This document shows positions 14,533 through 22,929 of a stretch of 64,000 nucleotides of DNA, one piece after another. The notes under the pieces are model-generated. The model made no database searches and was not told the origin of the DNA. It saw only the letters and a list, made by a program, of their open reading frames with translations. How positions within the stretch are numbered: position 1 is the stretch's first letter; every line of letters begins with the position of its first letter. The position numbers and the translations under genes are program-made. This DNA is from G963665085 sp963665085 (lineage in GTDB: Bacteria > Bacteroidota > Bacteroidia > Bacteroidales > JAAAOM01): assembly GCA_963665085.2 (NCBI GenBank), contig CAXXXS010000001.1:3472001-3536000 (forward strand), in the 5' to 3' direction.

Positions 14533-16764
14533 TTATTTATTGATTTGTTCATTTCTAATTCTTTCTAACTCTTCCTCAAAAAATGTTTTGAATTCCTTTG
14601 TTGAAATTTTATCCATTGTAGTCATTAATTGTGCTGTTAAATTTTTTAAGGTGCGTCTTACTATTTTAGGATTTGTATCCTTATGCTCTTGTATTTTTTG
14701 ACTCACAAATTCACTCACTCCATATGGAATATGGTAACTCATATTAACACCAATCAAATTTGGAAAACACTTTCTATATAATACGTCTATATCCTCGCGT
14801 TGTGGAGATAATGAAATGTATTTATATAAAAAGTCAGCTCTCATATAACAACTTACGGAATATTTGTCTCCAAAAACCTCTTTGACTGATTTATAAGTAT
14901 TAACATCTTGAGAAAGCCACCAAGTTTTATATCCAAAAATTCCGGCTGAATTTGTTTCATTGTTTTTTTCCCTTAGCTTATAAATATGTAAAATAAGCTT
15001 AGAATCAACTTCAGCTCTTTTTTGAGAATTTTGTTTTTTACACTTTAAATGGCTTGTTAATGAATCAACTTCACTTTGGTCAAGCTTAACATCTTGTGAG
15101 CTTGTAGTTACGTAATTAATATCAAACTCTTCTTTAAGATAAAAAATAATATCTTCTCTAATAGAAGCTAAATTTGATTGAATAAATTTCATTAAAAAAC
15201 TATTAAAATCCGAAACCTTATCTCTTCTTTTGGCATAAAAATATGCTCTAATTAAAATTTCATCAATATATAATATGCTAATATCATCCTTTAAATAATC
15301 TTCTTCACAATCTTTATATAATCCAAGATATTGGTCATTAATTCCTTTAAAATGACTAACAAGTTCATCTACTATATATTCATTTACCATCAAACAAACT
15401 CCAGATGCTCTAGCACCTTTTAAAAGATTCCAATATCTCTTATTTTCAGTATCAAGATAGTATTCAGATAAAGCAGGTATAATAATTGATGTACCTACAA
15501 AAACATTTAACTTATTAGCAAGCGACTGAAAAAATAGTGAAATTTTAGGGTCGTTTTGGGTTAAAAAAACTAACATATAAGTCTTTGAAAGACGTCGTAA
15601 AAATTCTCTTTGAATCTCTGAACCATTGTAGGCTACTTCGCGAATAGAAACTAGCAGCGCAGTTTTAACCTTGTTCTTGTTTTCAATTTTCACTTCTGTG
15701 TCATCCACAACTCGTCCAACAATAGTTCGTAAAGAATCATCAATTACTTCTTTATTAGCCTCATTTAAAATAAAATCTGAAAACTCTAAACCTTGACGAT
15801 AATATATGCTATGAATTATTTCTTCAAATATTTCATAAACATTTTTGGCTTGTACATTAGCAATTTTTAAATTCTCTTTAATTTGAAATTCACATTCAGA
15901 TTTAAAATCAGTTTGCAATTGCGCATCTTTAATATCTCTCTCTGCAAGTTCAATTCTTGTCTCAAATGGAAGACAATATGCGTCCTCCTTCGTATGATGA
16001 TTTATTTTTTGATTCTGTTTGTCCGAAAGCGCTGTTAATCTAAGGTTTAATTTTTTATCAAAATCAACTAAGGAAAACTTTGTTAAGCTTCTAATTGAAT
16101 CTAAAATCTGCTTGGATGACTTAAAAATCTTTTTTTCTGACCCAGTCCCTTCTAATGCATATAAAATTAATCCATCTAATACTTTACTTTCAATTTGTTC
16201 ACTCCCCCCTTCATCAATATGTTGCCTTAAAAACACATAAAGTCTTGGGTCTTTTGAAAAATCTCCAACTTCTACCAATTTACCAGGTTTATGAAATTCA
16301 TGTACATGGGTCTCAACAAAACTAGTGTAGACGTCTGCTGCCCTCGGTTCTGATATAATATTTGTAATAAACCAATCTAAATCATATATAGTCAAGGAAA
16401 TTTCATATTTTCCATAGAAGTTATCTTGAATTGTATCTTTTCTTTCAACTTTTCTGTTCGTTACAAAATGCAGTTTATCGACCTCAATCTTATTTGCATT
16501 AAGTTTATCTTGAGTATCAGTAATTTTACTATCCTCTTGTTTCCAATGCACCTCTTCAGTTGAAATCTGATAAATCAACTTAGAATATTTTTTTCTTGAA
16601 AAGACATATTTAAATCCATCAACACCTCTATCTCCACTACCACCAACAGGAATAAATGCATCTCCGAAAATTATTGATAATATTTTTTGAGCAAATTCTT
16701 CGAATACAAAACCATCCGGCATGTTTCCAAGTACAATTGTTAAAGCTTCTTTATCAATTTTCAT
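14533..16764 (-). CDS. restriction-endonuclease-like protein of unknown function, cassette C6 (743 aa)
   Basis: I use the ATG at 16764; a TTG three codons upstream is less likely. The N-terminal ~110 residues look like a PD-(D/E)XK/Mrr-type nuclease fold: FEEFAQKIL, GGSGDRGVDGF (acidic active-site turn) and KLIYQIST. The usual Q-x-K lysine is replaced by S, with a W-K pair seven residues on, a variant I associate with the N-termini of large defence proteins. Around residues 440-510, LNVFVGTSIIIPALSE and GVCLMVNEYIVDEL resemble a PIN fold with the first aspartate replaced by glycine. The rest is helical and unknown. It is preceded by R5. An antiviral role is plausible but inferred. Confidence 0.55.
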   Translation of the reverse strand: MKIDKEALTIVLGNMPDGFVFEEFAQKILSIIFGDAFIPVGGSGDRGVDGFKYVFSRKKYSKLIYQISTEEVHWKQEDSKITDTQDKLNANKIEVDKLHFVTNRKVERKDTIQDNFYGKYEISLTIYDLDWFITNIISEPRAADVYTSFVETHVHEFHKPGKLVEVGDFSKDPRLYVFLRQHIDEGGSEQIESKVLDGLILYALEGTGSEKKIFKSSKQILDSIRSLTKFSLVDFDKKLNLRLTALSDKQNQKINHHTKEDAYCLPFETRIELAERDIKDAQLQTDFKSECEFQIKENLKIANVQAKNVYEIFEEIIHSIYYRQGLEFSDFILNEANKEVIDDSLRTIVGRVVDDTEVKIENKNKVKTALLVSIREVAYNGSEIQREFLRRLSKTYMLVFLTQNDPKISLFFQSLANKLNVFVGTSIIIPALSEYYLDTENKRYWNLLKGARASGVCLMVNEYIVDELVSHFKGINDQYLGLYKDCEEDYLKDDISILYIDEILIRAYFYAKRRDKVSDFNSFLMKFIQSNLASIREDIIFYLKEEFDINYVTTSSQDVKLDQSEVDSLTSHLKCKKQNSQKRAEVDSKLILHIYKLREKNNETNSAGIFGYKTWWLSQDVNTYKSVKEVFGDKYSVSCYMRADFLYKYISLSPQREDIDVLYRKCFPNLIGVNMSYHIPYGVSEFVSQKIQEHKDTNPKIVRRTLKNLTAQLMTTMDKISTKEFKTFFEEELERIRNEQINK

Positions 16765-16822
16765 AATGTTCAAATTTCATTGATGTAATGTGATTAGTAT
16801 CGTGTTTTTGTATGCCGCCCAA

Positions 16823-17344
16823 CGATCCGCGTATATATGCCGTTGCGCTTGTCACAAATATAGTTATTTAAACAACCAATGCTCAAGCGCAATGACATAT
16901 GATACGCTGTTGTAAGAAGTTGATTCCGTGTGATGGCCTTCTAAGTGCGATGGCTTTTTCCCAAAATCAACGTAGGTGGTGGTCGCTTTACCTTTAACTA
17001 TCTGTTTATCGGTCAATTTATGTATTTTTTATTTTCTATATATTGGTATATGGGAATGTCAAAAATACTGTTGGGACAGGACTTTTAAGTGGTTCCTTCC
17101 CTCTTTAAGGGAAAAAAATCGTTGGAAAGTGACTTGATTTTCTCAAAAAAATCCTGTAACTTACCAACCGTAAAGTTTTTAAACGTCTCACGTTTTGAAA
17201 GCGAGCTTTCACACGGTATCACCGAAAAAACTTTCCCCTGGTAAAATTCTCATTTTATCATTTTTTTCCCTTAAAGAGGGAAGGGCTTTTTTTGTCCCAA
17301 AATTGACCGTAAACACTGGCCAATGCGACCCCAATTTCTTACAA
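16823..17344 (-). repeat. R5: gene-less 522-bp repeat cassette
   Basis: Identical to R1 by eye. It lies between the start of the C6 gene and the attC-like site of C7. Confidence 0.9.
16855..16887 (-). promoter_or_regulatory. candidate promoter in R5
   Basis: CTTG-21 nt-TATATTTG at the R offset, reading into the nuclease-like gene whose ATG is at 16764 and then the C5 genes. Confidence 0.55.
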
Positions 17345-17472
17345 CGGCCCTCAAATATGAGCAGGCTGGGTTTTCGAAGCCTATCCACTATCAAACCGTT
17401 ACTATTTTTGTTACTTGTATTCACTTTCAAATTTAACACTTTCGCCCAGCTTACTTATATTTGATGTTAGCA
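17343..17472 (-). other. attC-like palindromic site of cassette C7
   Basis: TCAAATATGAGCAGGCTGGG pairs with CCCAGCTTACTTATATTTGA (17 of 20 Watson-Crick, two further G-T). The loop has TATCAAACCG. GTTAGCAAAC at 17466 is matched by GTTTGCTAAC at 18363-18372. Confidence 0.75.
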
Positions 17473-17476
17473 AACG

Positions 17477-18346
17477 TTAATCTGCTGACACATCAAAATC
17501 TGCAAGCTTTTTAACAACTAAATTCGAATCACCGAAGGTAAAATACAATGAATTACCAAAATGAGTATAATGATTCCGTCTATAAGTTATAAAATCAATT
17601 TTACCATCACTATTCAAATCACCAATCCATGAAATGCCAATACCATGAATATATTCACCTAAATCTGGAAAAACATTTTCATTACTATAAATCACCGTAT
17701 CAGATAATGAGTTATTAATTATCGATCGAAAATGAAGTTTATAATCTTTTAATGATTGTATTGGGTTAATATTATCTTTTACTTGTTGCTCAATTTCGCC
17801 GGTTGTATAGAAACAATAATGTGATCTGTTTAAATTATATTCAGTAAAATCACCAATGGCAAAAATTGATTTTTCATAACCCCGACCCTTTATCCAGTGA
17901 GTTGTATCCACTTTAAATGATTCAAAGATATATTGGGGCTTAACAGTTAAATTTGTATAAAACTGCCAAAATCCAGCCCCTGTTGCTTCGATATAAATTT
18001 GTTTAAGAGCTTGAAAATTTGTCAAATAGTATCGATTATCCTCAGTTTTAACCAATCCTACATAATCGTTTAAATTTTTGCAGGTATCTAGTTTTGTTGT
18101 TTGTTCTATGAGAAAATAACTATAGAATTTAATCTTAGTAGTGTCAATAATTGATAGCTTACCTGTTCTAGAAATAAATGTTTTCCCGTCAGAATCCACA
18201 GGATTTTTCGTTTCTATAGATTTTAATGTATCAGCAATTACTTGTATAGTATTGATTGAATTATTATCATTCTTACATGATTGTAATCCAGTAACAATAA
18301 TAAGTAATCCTATAAAAACTAAATAATTCGTTTTATTATGTTTCAT
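17477..18346 (-). CDS. lipoprotein with FG-GAP/EF-hand-like C-terminal motif, cassette C7
   Basis: 289 aa. The N-terminus ends in a lipobox (VTGLQSC, Cys near residue 24), so it should be lipid-anchored. Most of the chain is unrecognised, with many aromatic residues. Near the C-terminus a DLNSDGKIDF loop has the calcium-binding D-x-N-x-D-G pattern of FG-GAP/dockerin-type repeats, followed by YFTFGDSNLVVKKL. The stop is only 5 nt from the C7 site, the tightest spacing in the array. No own promoter is evident; the nearest R upstream is R6, four cassettes away. Confidence 0.65.
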   Translation of the reverse strand: MKHNKTNYLVFIGLLIIVTGLQSCKNDNNSINTIQVIADTLKSIETKNPVDSDGKTFISRTGKLSIIDTTKIKFYSYFLIEQTTKLDTCKNLNDYVGLVKTEDNRYYLTNFQALKQIYIEATGAGFWQFYTNLTVKPQYIFESFKVDTTHWIKGRGYEKSIFAIGDFTEYNLNRSHYCFYTTGEIEQQVKDNINPIQSLKDYKLHFRSIINNSLSDTVIYSNENVFPDLGEYIHGIGISWIGDLNSDGKIDFITYRRNHYTHFGNSLYFTFGDSNLVVKKLADFDVSAD

Positions 18347-18369
18347 GTGCTTCTCACTTAATGTTTGCT

Positions 18370-18497
18370 AACGGATGGCGGTATGAAACATTGGGGGCTT
18401 CGGAGCTAATTCACTATCAAGGTACAACGAACTTTGATGCGAGAACCGAGGCTCAAAAAAACACTTCGCCCCAATGTTTTATGACCGCGTGTTACCG
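18370..18497 (-). other. attC-like palindromic site of cassette C8
   Basis: GCGGTATGAAACATTGGGG pairs with CCCCAATGTTTTATGACCGC over 19 bp, with one unpaired G in the right arm of the + strand. GTTACCGGC at 18491 is matched by GCCGGTAAC at 19231-19239. Confidence 0.75.
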
Positions 18498-18533
18498 GCT
18501 GTAGTTTTTAGTTTATCAATCACTTATCTATTT

Positions 18534-19184
18534 TTAATCAATTATCTTAAAGCTTAATGGGTCAAAATCTTGTATTACTCCATCTGCACTCTCAACTTTT
18601 ATCCCTTCAATGAATAATGGACTCCCACTTTCCAAACTCTCAATCAACTCAATCATGTCATTATTTAATCTATCTCCAGTCTTTTTTAAATCTTTCACAT
18701 ATCCATCTTTTACCGTAATAATCCTAAACGCAACTACTCTTGCTTTCAGGTCAAAGTCAGATGGATGGAAATATGCCTTTAAGAATCCTGCTGATATTAA
18801 CTCTTTTTTTGATATTTCTCCACCTTTCTTGTCTGCAATTGTTACATGCAAGGGAGCATCAAGTTGTTTTACCCTAAAATAACACTTACCGATTAATTTG
18901 TCTGTATGAAACACAGAAATAGTAGTGTTTCCAAGTTTATCAGGTATCAAAAAATAATGTCCATTTTCTCCAGTGATTTTTCCATTATCAACGAGAACCT
19001 TAATATCATTAGATGAAATTCCAGAAACTGCTATATCAATTGGATTTGCAAGTCCGAGAAATACAATATTCATTTTCTTGGCTGAAGCAACAACCATTGA
19101 TGTATTCTCTTTATCATTTTGTTGTCCCCAAACATTAGTCATAAGAATAGTCAGCGTGAATAGGATTATTTGTCTTTTTATCAT
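18534..19184 (-). CDS. GldM-like secreted protein, cassette C8 (216 aa)
   Basis: A signal peptide (MIKRQIILFTLTILMTNVWGQ) is followed by two short beta-rich modules. ASAKKMNIVFLGLANPIDIAVSGI closely follows the pattern of the third domain of GldM, a motor component of gliding and type 9 secretion (the SPTKMNVLYRGVDNPI type). FRVKQLDAPLHVTIADKKGGEISKKEL matches the fourth, PDP-containing domain. Full GldM has an N-terminal membrane helix and about 500 aa; this product has only the periplasmic C-terminal half and a cleavable signal. So it is not a motor subunit itself but could compete with or decorate one. The stop lies 37 nt from the C8 site. Confidence 0.7.
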   Translation of the reverse strand: MIKRQIILFTLTILMTNVWGQQNDKENTSMVVASAKKMNIVFLGLANPIDIAVSGISSNDIKVLVDNGKITGENGHYFLIPDKLGNTTISVFHTDKLIGKCYFRVKQLDAPLHVTIADKKGGEISKKELISAGFLKAYFHPSDFDLKARVVAFRIITVKDGYVKDLKKTGDRLNNDMIELIESLESGSPLFIEGIKVESADGVIQDFDPLSFKIID

Positions 19185-19236
19185 TTTACTTTGTTTGTTT
19201 AATTATCATGTCGTCATTCTTGTTGCTATTGCCGGT

Positions 19237-19362
19237 AACGTTGAGTATATGCAAAGTAGGCGATTGCGGGCTTCAAACTTATCGAACCGTTATAATTTTG
19301 AAGCGGGCTACAACCTTTGAATTTACTACTATTTCGCCTATTTTGTATATACATTGTTGGGG
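19237..19362 (-). other. attC-like palindromic site of cassette C9
   Basis: Near copy of the C3 site: TATATGCAAAGTAGGCG pairs with CGCCTATTTTGTATATA, with a loop TATCGAACCG. GTTGGGGGC at 19356 is matched by GCCCCCAAC at 20751-20759. Similarity to C3 and C2 shows that cassettes share site lineages while their genes differ. Confidence 0.75.
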
Positions 19363-19366
19363 GCAG

Positions 19367-19867
19367 TTATTTTTTGTCCAGTTTGTTTTCTGATATCTTA
19401 TCAACTATACAATAATTAAAAGAATGCTTTAATGATTGACTTTCTCTTAGAAGGTCACTAAATGATATCTTTTGTTCTTTTATGTATTGCTTAGTTTTAT
19501 AATAAATGGTATCTCTCTCAAATCTCCATGTGCCATTCATTATAGAGCCACCAGGCCCATCATAATAATCTTCTAATTTTGAGTCTTTATAAAAACTTAA
19601 ATAAGTATAATAATTAGGATCACTGATACAAACTATTAATCCGAGAGGTTCATTAACTGTATATGGCAGTAACAATTTCTTATATGTTTTTATATTTTCT
19701 TCAACTTTCGATATTTCTTTTTGAATACTATCAATTTCATACTCTTTTAATTTAATAACCTCATTATTCTTTTCTTTATCGTAGATGCCTTCTTTGTTAT
19801 TAACGCATGAAACATTAAAAATCAGAAGCAATAAAAATAATATTTTATAGTTTCTTACCATCTTCAT
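19367..19867 (-). CDS. hypothetical lipoprotein, cassette C9 gene 2 (166 aa)
   Basis: The signal ends in LLLIFNVSC (lipobox Cys near residue 21). A short coiled coil follows (EYEIDSIQKEISKVEENIKTYKKLL, about 45-70), then a beta-rich domain with WRFERDTIYYKTKQYI, a pattern shared with the middle of the neighbouring lipoprotein (WRIEKDSIFIHA). It overlaps the 3' end of that gene by 23 bp (17 bp if the second ATG is used), so the pair is translationally coupled. Function unknown. The stop lies 7 nt from the C9 site. Confidence 0.65.
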   Translation of the reverse strand: MKMVRNYKILFLLLLIFNVSCVNNKEGIYDKEKNNEVIKLKEYEIDSIQKEISKVEENIKTYKKLLLPYTVNEPLGLIVCISDPNYYTYLSFYKDSKLEDYYDGPGGSIMNGTWRFERDTIYYKTKQYIKEQKISFSDLLRESQSLKHSFNYCIVDKISENKLDKK

Positions 19868-20720
19868 AATTTTTAATCAAATCAATATTATATTTCTCAA
19901 TATCAGTCAAATAATCAGTTAAATCACAATCAAAGTATTTCTTTTTATACCATATCTGATTATTAAAGTAATTAGTCATTGATGAGTCTTTAAATTGATA
20001 TCCATATCTGGCGTAAATTTCATTCCTCATAATTCTTAGCTTTTCTTTAGAAGTATTTTTTATCTCATTCTGGTCAATTTGTCTGACTGATAGAAAAGTA
20101 TAATCTCCAAATAGAGAATCTTTGTTAAGTACATTCGAGTTTGTTACATTGTCGTATAAAATCCTTGTTTGTTTTTCGGTCAAAGGATTATCCTTTCTGC
20201 TCATTGAATTTAAAACTATTTCTGTCCAATTTAAAACTAATGTAGTGTCTATTATTTCATTAAAACTCGCACCCCAACTGTCATTTTTAAGGAATTTTTT
20301 TCCCGCTGCCAAAGTTGCATGTATGAATATAGAATCCTTTTCAATTCTCCAATCTCCGTACAAATCAACGAAAACGATACGATATTTTTTAGATTTATTG
20401 TGTTTTAGTAATGTTTGATATTTACCTCCATCTAATTTAAAATGATTATTCCCGGCAAATAAAATGTTTCCGATTCCATAAGTTGCAGAATTATAGTTGA
20501 TAGAAAATCCAGCAGGTGATTGGGGTTTTATATATATTAATTTCGCATACAAATCAGATTCTATTTTAATCAAGCTGTCTCTCTTATTCCCTAATGTTTG
20601 CAAGATTGTATTCAATGAATCAATCGGACTATTATTAATATCAATATTGGAATTATCAGTTTTACAGGAATATCCTATCACTAAAATTATTATTGCAAAA
20701 ATCACCAATCTATTTATCAT
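19845..20720 (-). CDS. YARHG-domain lipoprotein, cassette C9 gene 1 (291 aa)
   Basis: The lipobox is VIGYSC (Cys near residue 19). Residues 25-60 are a short helix-rich spacer, and 70-150 a beta-rich region with WRIEKDSIFI. The C-terminal ~85 residues form a YARHG domain: LRIMRNEIYARYGYQF followed by the conserved YFNNQIWYKKKY. This is an extracytoplasmic module of unknown function common in Bacteroidota and Firmicutes surface proteins. Gene 2 of the cassette overlaps its end, which suggests a paired function. Shared spacing motifs indicate that the two proteins may be distant relatives. Confidence 0.75.
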   Translation of the reverse strand: MINRLVIFAIIILVIGYSCKTDNSNIDINNSPIDSLNTILQTLGNKRDSLIKIESDLYAKLIYIKPQSPAGFSINYNSATYGIGNILFAGNNHFKLDGGKYQTLLKHNKSKKYRIVFVDLYGDWRIEKDSIFIHATLAAGKKFLKNDSWGASFNEIIDTTLVLNWTEIVLNSMSRKDNPLTEKQTRILYDNVTNSNVLNKDSLFGDYTFLSVRQIDQNEIKNTSKEKLRIMRNEIYARYGYQFKDSSMTNYFNNQIWYKKKYFDCDLTDYLTDIEKYNIDLIKNYEDGKKL

Positions 20721-20756
20721 AGTACTATGTTTTAGTTCTCTGCCTTAATTGCCCCC

Positions 20757-20883
20757 AACGGCTCGAATATGCGTAGTGCGGGATTTCAAGGCACTTAAGT
20801 ATCAAACCACTAAATTATTTATTAAATGCATTACAGTTCAAATTTAGCCAATAGCCCCGCATTACGTATATTTATTGTTGTGT
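20757..20883 (-). other. attC-like palindromic site of cassette C10
   Basis: ATATGCGTAGTGCGGG pairs with CCCGCATTACGTATAT (two G-T wobbles on the + strand). The loop has TATCAAACCA. GTTGTGTGC at 20877 is matched by GCACACAAC at 22305-22313. Confidence 0.75.
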
Positions 20884-20891
20884 GCTGGCAT

Positions 20892-22229
20892 TTATTCTTC
20901 TTTGTCTACATTTATTACAATCCGTCTATAACCAGTCAAAGCCGGAATACCTTTGTCGGTTATTTCTAAAATAAGATGTATTGTCATGCCTGAGGCATCA
21001 GAAGGTACTAGTATTTTACATTTAGATGAAAAATTCTCTTCTAAGGTTATGGCACCTTTATAGGTACTTGGTTCATTATAAACGAACCATTTATAATCCA
21101 ATTGATTTCCATCAGGGTCTTTTGATTCAGAAGCATCAAAAATCAAAGCATTTCCAGCTTTAGCTCTTTTATATAAACATTTTAATGAATTATCACCATC
21201 TACAATGGCTACAGGGTGATGGTTTACAGCAGAATAATCTTCTGTAGTAGTCCATAACATTCGAGCTGCAAAATTATTCCAGATATGTTGTTGCCATTTG
21301 TTAATGGCTTCAATTCCCTCTTCTGTACTACCATACATGTAATAAGGGTCATATTGAGTTTCATCTTTACCACTTTTAACAATGAAACTCATGCCTCGAA
21401 TTCCACTTTCTTTATTAGTGGAGAATCGTCCGCCCCAGCCACCATAGTCGATGTGGTCCGGAACGTTTAAACCATTGGCATAAACATAAAGAAAAGAAGG
21501 AGTATCGCCTTCTGTAGCCCAAATTCTATTTGGGTAATGCACACCAAAGGGCTTGATGTTCTGAATATTGTCCTTCACCCAATCGTCAGATGGTGCCCAT
21601 CCATAGATTTTTTTGTTGCGTATATATACAATGTCAGGAAAGTTTTTCGCAATCCAAGCACCCGCATCATCTTGCCCAAGCACGTCATAAAGTCGTATTT
21701 TCTTTACGAATGCGTTTAATGCTTTTTTGTTTCGAGTATTTTTTACTTTCCAGAGTGCTTGTGCAACAGTATTCATGCCACCCCATCCGGCAATCCATAC
21801 CGGGCGGTTGTCCCCTTTCTTGTCTACCTCTGAAATAATTAATTCTGACCCCGGAGAATCTTTACCCTCTCCCACGCCGGACATATTGGATTTTGCTTGC
21901 CCTTGCATTGTTATTGACCTTAAAAAGTCGGCTTCCGGATATCCGGTCGCTTGCTGCTTCAAACTAGGTAATACTTCTTCATACCAATTGACAACTTCAA
22001 TTATCTTTGCGGTTTTGTCTGGGTCGTCTACCCAAACCTGTGAACTTACAAGCCCTTCAATGTCAATTGCATTGGAACAGACCAAAAGGTGAATCATGGA
22101 TTGGATATCATCGGGGTCACTACCACCAAGGTCTGTAGTAACAATGAGTCTTTGTTTGTCGCTCTTATTTACTTGCGCAGAAGAAAATTCTATGCATAAA
22201 AGAAATGTAAAAATTAGAATGTATTTCAT
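20892..22229 (-). CDS. DUF1593 nucleoside-hydrolase-like secreted protein, cassette C10 (445 aa)
   Basis: A signal peptide (MKYILIFTFLLCIEFSSAQ) is followed by the DUF1593 fold: RLIVTTDLGGSDPDDIQSM carries the aspartate cluster of inosine/uridine nucleoside hydrolases that binds Ca2+ and ribose. GWGGMNTVAQAL and RLYDVLGQDDAGAWI follow. The C-terminal ~100 residues (about 345-445) are an Ig-like beta sandwich (LIFDASESKDPDGNQLDYKW). Members are often encoded near glycan-degradation genes and described as cellulose-binding, so the substrate is uncertain. It is an enzyme-like gene among mostly unknown ones, the first gene cassette after R6, and sits 11 nt from its site. Confidence 0.8.
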   Translation of the reverse strand: MKYILIFTFLLCIEFSSAQVNKSDKQRLIVTTDLGGSDPDDIQSMIHLLVCSNAIDIEGLVSSQVWVDDPDKTAKIIEVVNWYEEVLPSLKQQATGYPEADFLRSITMQGQAKSNMSGVGEGKDSPGSELIISEVDKKGDNRPVWIAGWGGMNTVAQALWKVKNTRNKKALNAFVKKIRLYDVLGQDDAGAWIAKNFPDIVYIRNKKIYGWAPSDDWVKDNIQNIKPFGVHYPNRIWATEGDTPSFLYVYANGLNVPDHIDYGGWGGRFSTNKESGIRGMSFIVKSGKDETQYDPYYMYGSTEEGIEAINKWQQHIWNNFAARMLWTTTEDYSAVNHHPVAIVDGDNSLKCLYKRAKAGNALIFDASESKDPDGNQLDYKWFVYNEPSTYKGAITLEENFSSKCKILVPSDASGMTIHLILEITDKGIPALTGYRRIVINVDKEE

Positions 22230-22312
22230 TTTTTAAACTGTATAAAATTTTATTTACTCTCTTAATCGCTGTTGCTCTACTGACCATCTCTCTTGCGCAT
22301 GCTTGCACACAA

Positions 22313-22834
22313 CGATCCGCGTATATATGCCGTTGCGCTTGTCACAAATATAGTTATTTAAACAACCAATGCTCAAGCGCAATGACATATGATACGCTGT
22401 TGTAAGAAGTTGATTCCGTGTGATGGCCTTCTAAGTGCGATGGCTTTTTCCCAAAATCAACGTAGGTGGTGGTCGCTTTACCTTTAACTATCTGTTTATC
22501 GGTCAATTTATGTATTTTTTATTTTCTATATATTGGTATATGGGAATGTCAAAAATACTGTTGGGACAGGACTTTTAAGTGGTTCCTTCCCTCTTTAAGG
22601 GAAAAAAATCGTTGGAAAGTGACTTGATTTTCTCAAAAAAATCCTGTAACTTACCAACCGTAAAGTTTTTAAACGTCTCACGTTTTGAAAGCGAGCTTTC
22701 ACACGGTATCACCGAAAAAACTTTCCCCTGGTAAAATTCTCATTTTATCATTTTTTTCCCTTAAAGAGGGAAGGGCTTTTTTTGTCCCAAAATTGACCGT
22801 AAACACTGGCCAATGCGACCCCAATTTCTTACAA
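22313..22834 (-). repeat. R6: gene-less 522-bp repeat cassette, proximal to the recombinase
   Basis: Identical to R1 by eye. It occupies the position next to the presumed attI, where an integron inserts new cassettes. Its right edge reads AACTTG rather than AACG, so on the cassette sense strand the junction is AAG|TT, not CG|TT. Confidence 0.9.
22345..22377 (-). promoter_or_regulatory. candidate promoter in R6
   Basis: CTTG-21 nt-TATATTTG at the R offset, reading into C10 and onward through C9, C8 and C7, none of which has a convincing promoter of its own. Confidence 0.55.
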
Positions 22835-22929
22835 CTTGTTTATATAGGCATAAAACATTCCTATTATATGCTTATATGGGATATAAGGGGAATGTTTTGT
22901 GCTTTTATCATTCTGCTAATTTAGCAAAT
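22835..22929 (-). other. attI-like region between the array and the recombinase
   Basis: 95 bp between the R6 edge and the recombinase stop codon. It contains an imperfect hairpin: GCATAAAACATTCC (22849-22862) with GGAATGTTTTGTGC (about 22889-22902), and a small TGCTAATTTAGCA palindrome near 22914. It lacks the TATG and TATCAAACC motifs of the cassette sites but resembles their arms. Position and the G|TT junction suggest the primary insertion site. Confidence 0.5.

Noticed and set aside
6691..20883. Inter-gene palindromes as plain transcription terminators
   Set aside because: They lack T tracts, are 95-185 nt long, and are tied to cassette-specific inverted repeats at the far cassette end, which terminators would not need.
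6171..22834. R copies as insertion sequences or CRISPR repeats
   Set aside because: No transposase, no terminal target duplications, 522-bp units far too long for CRISPR repeats, and no spacers or cas genes.
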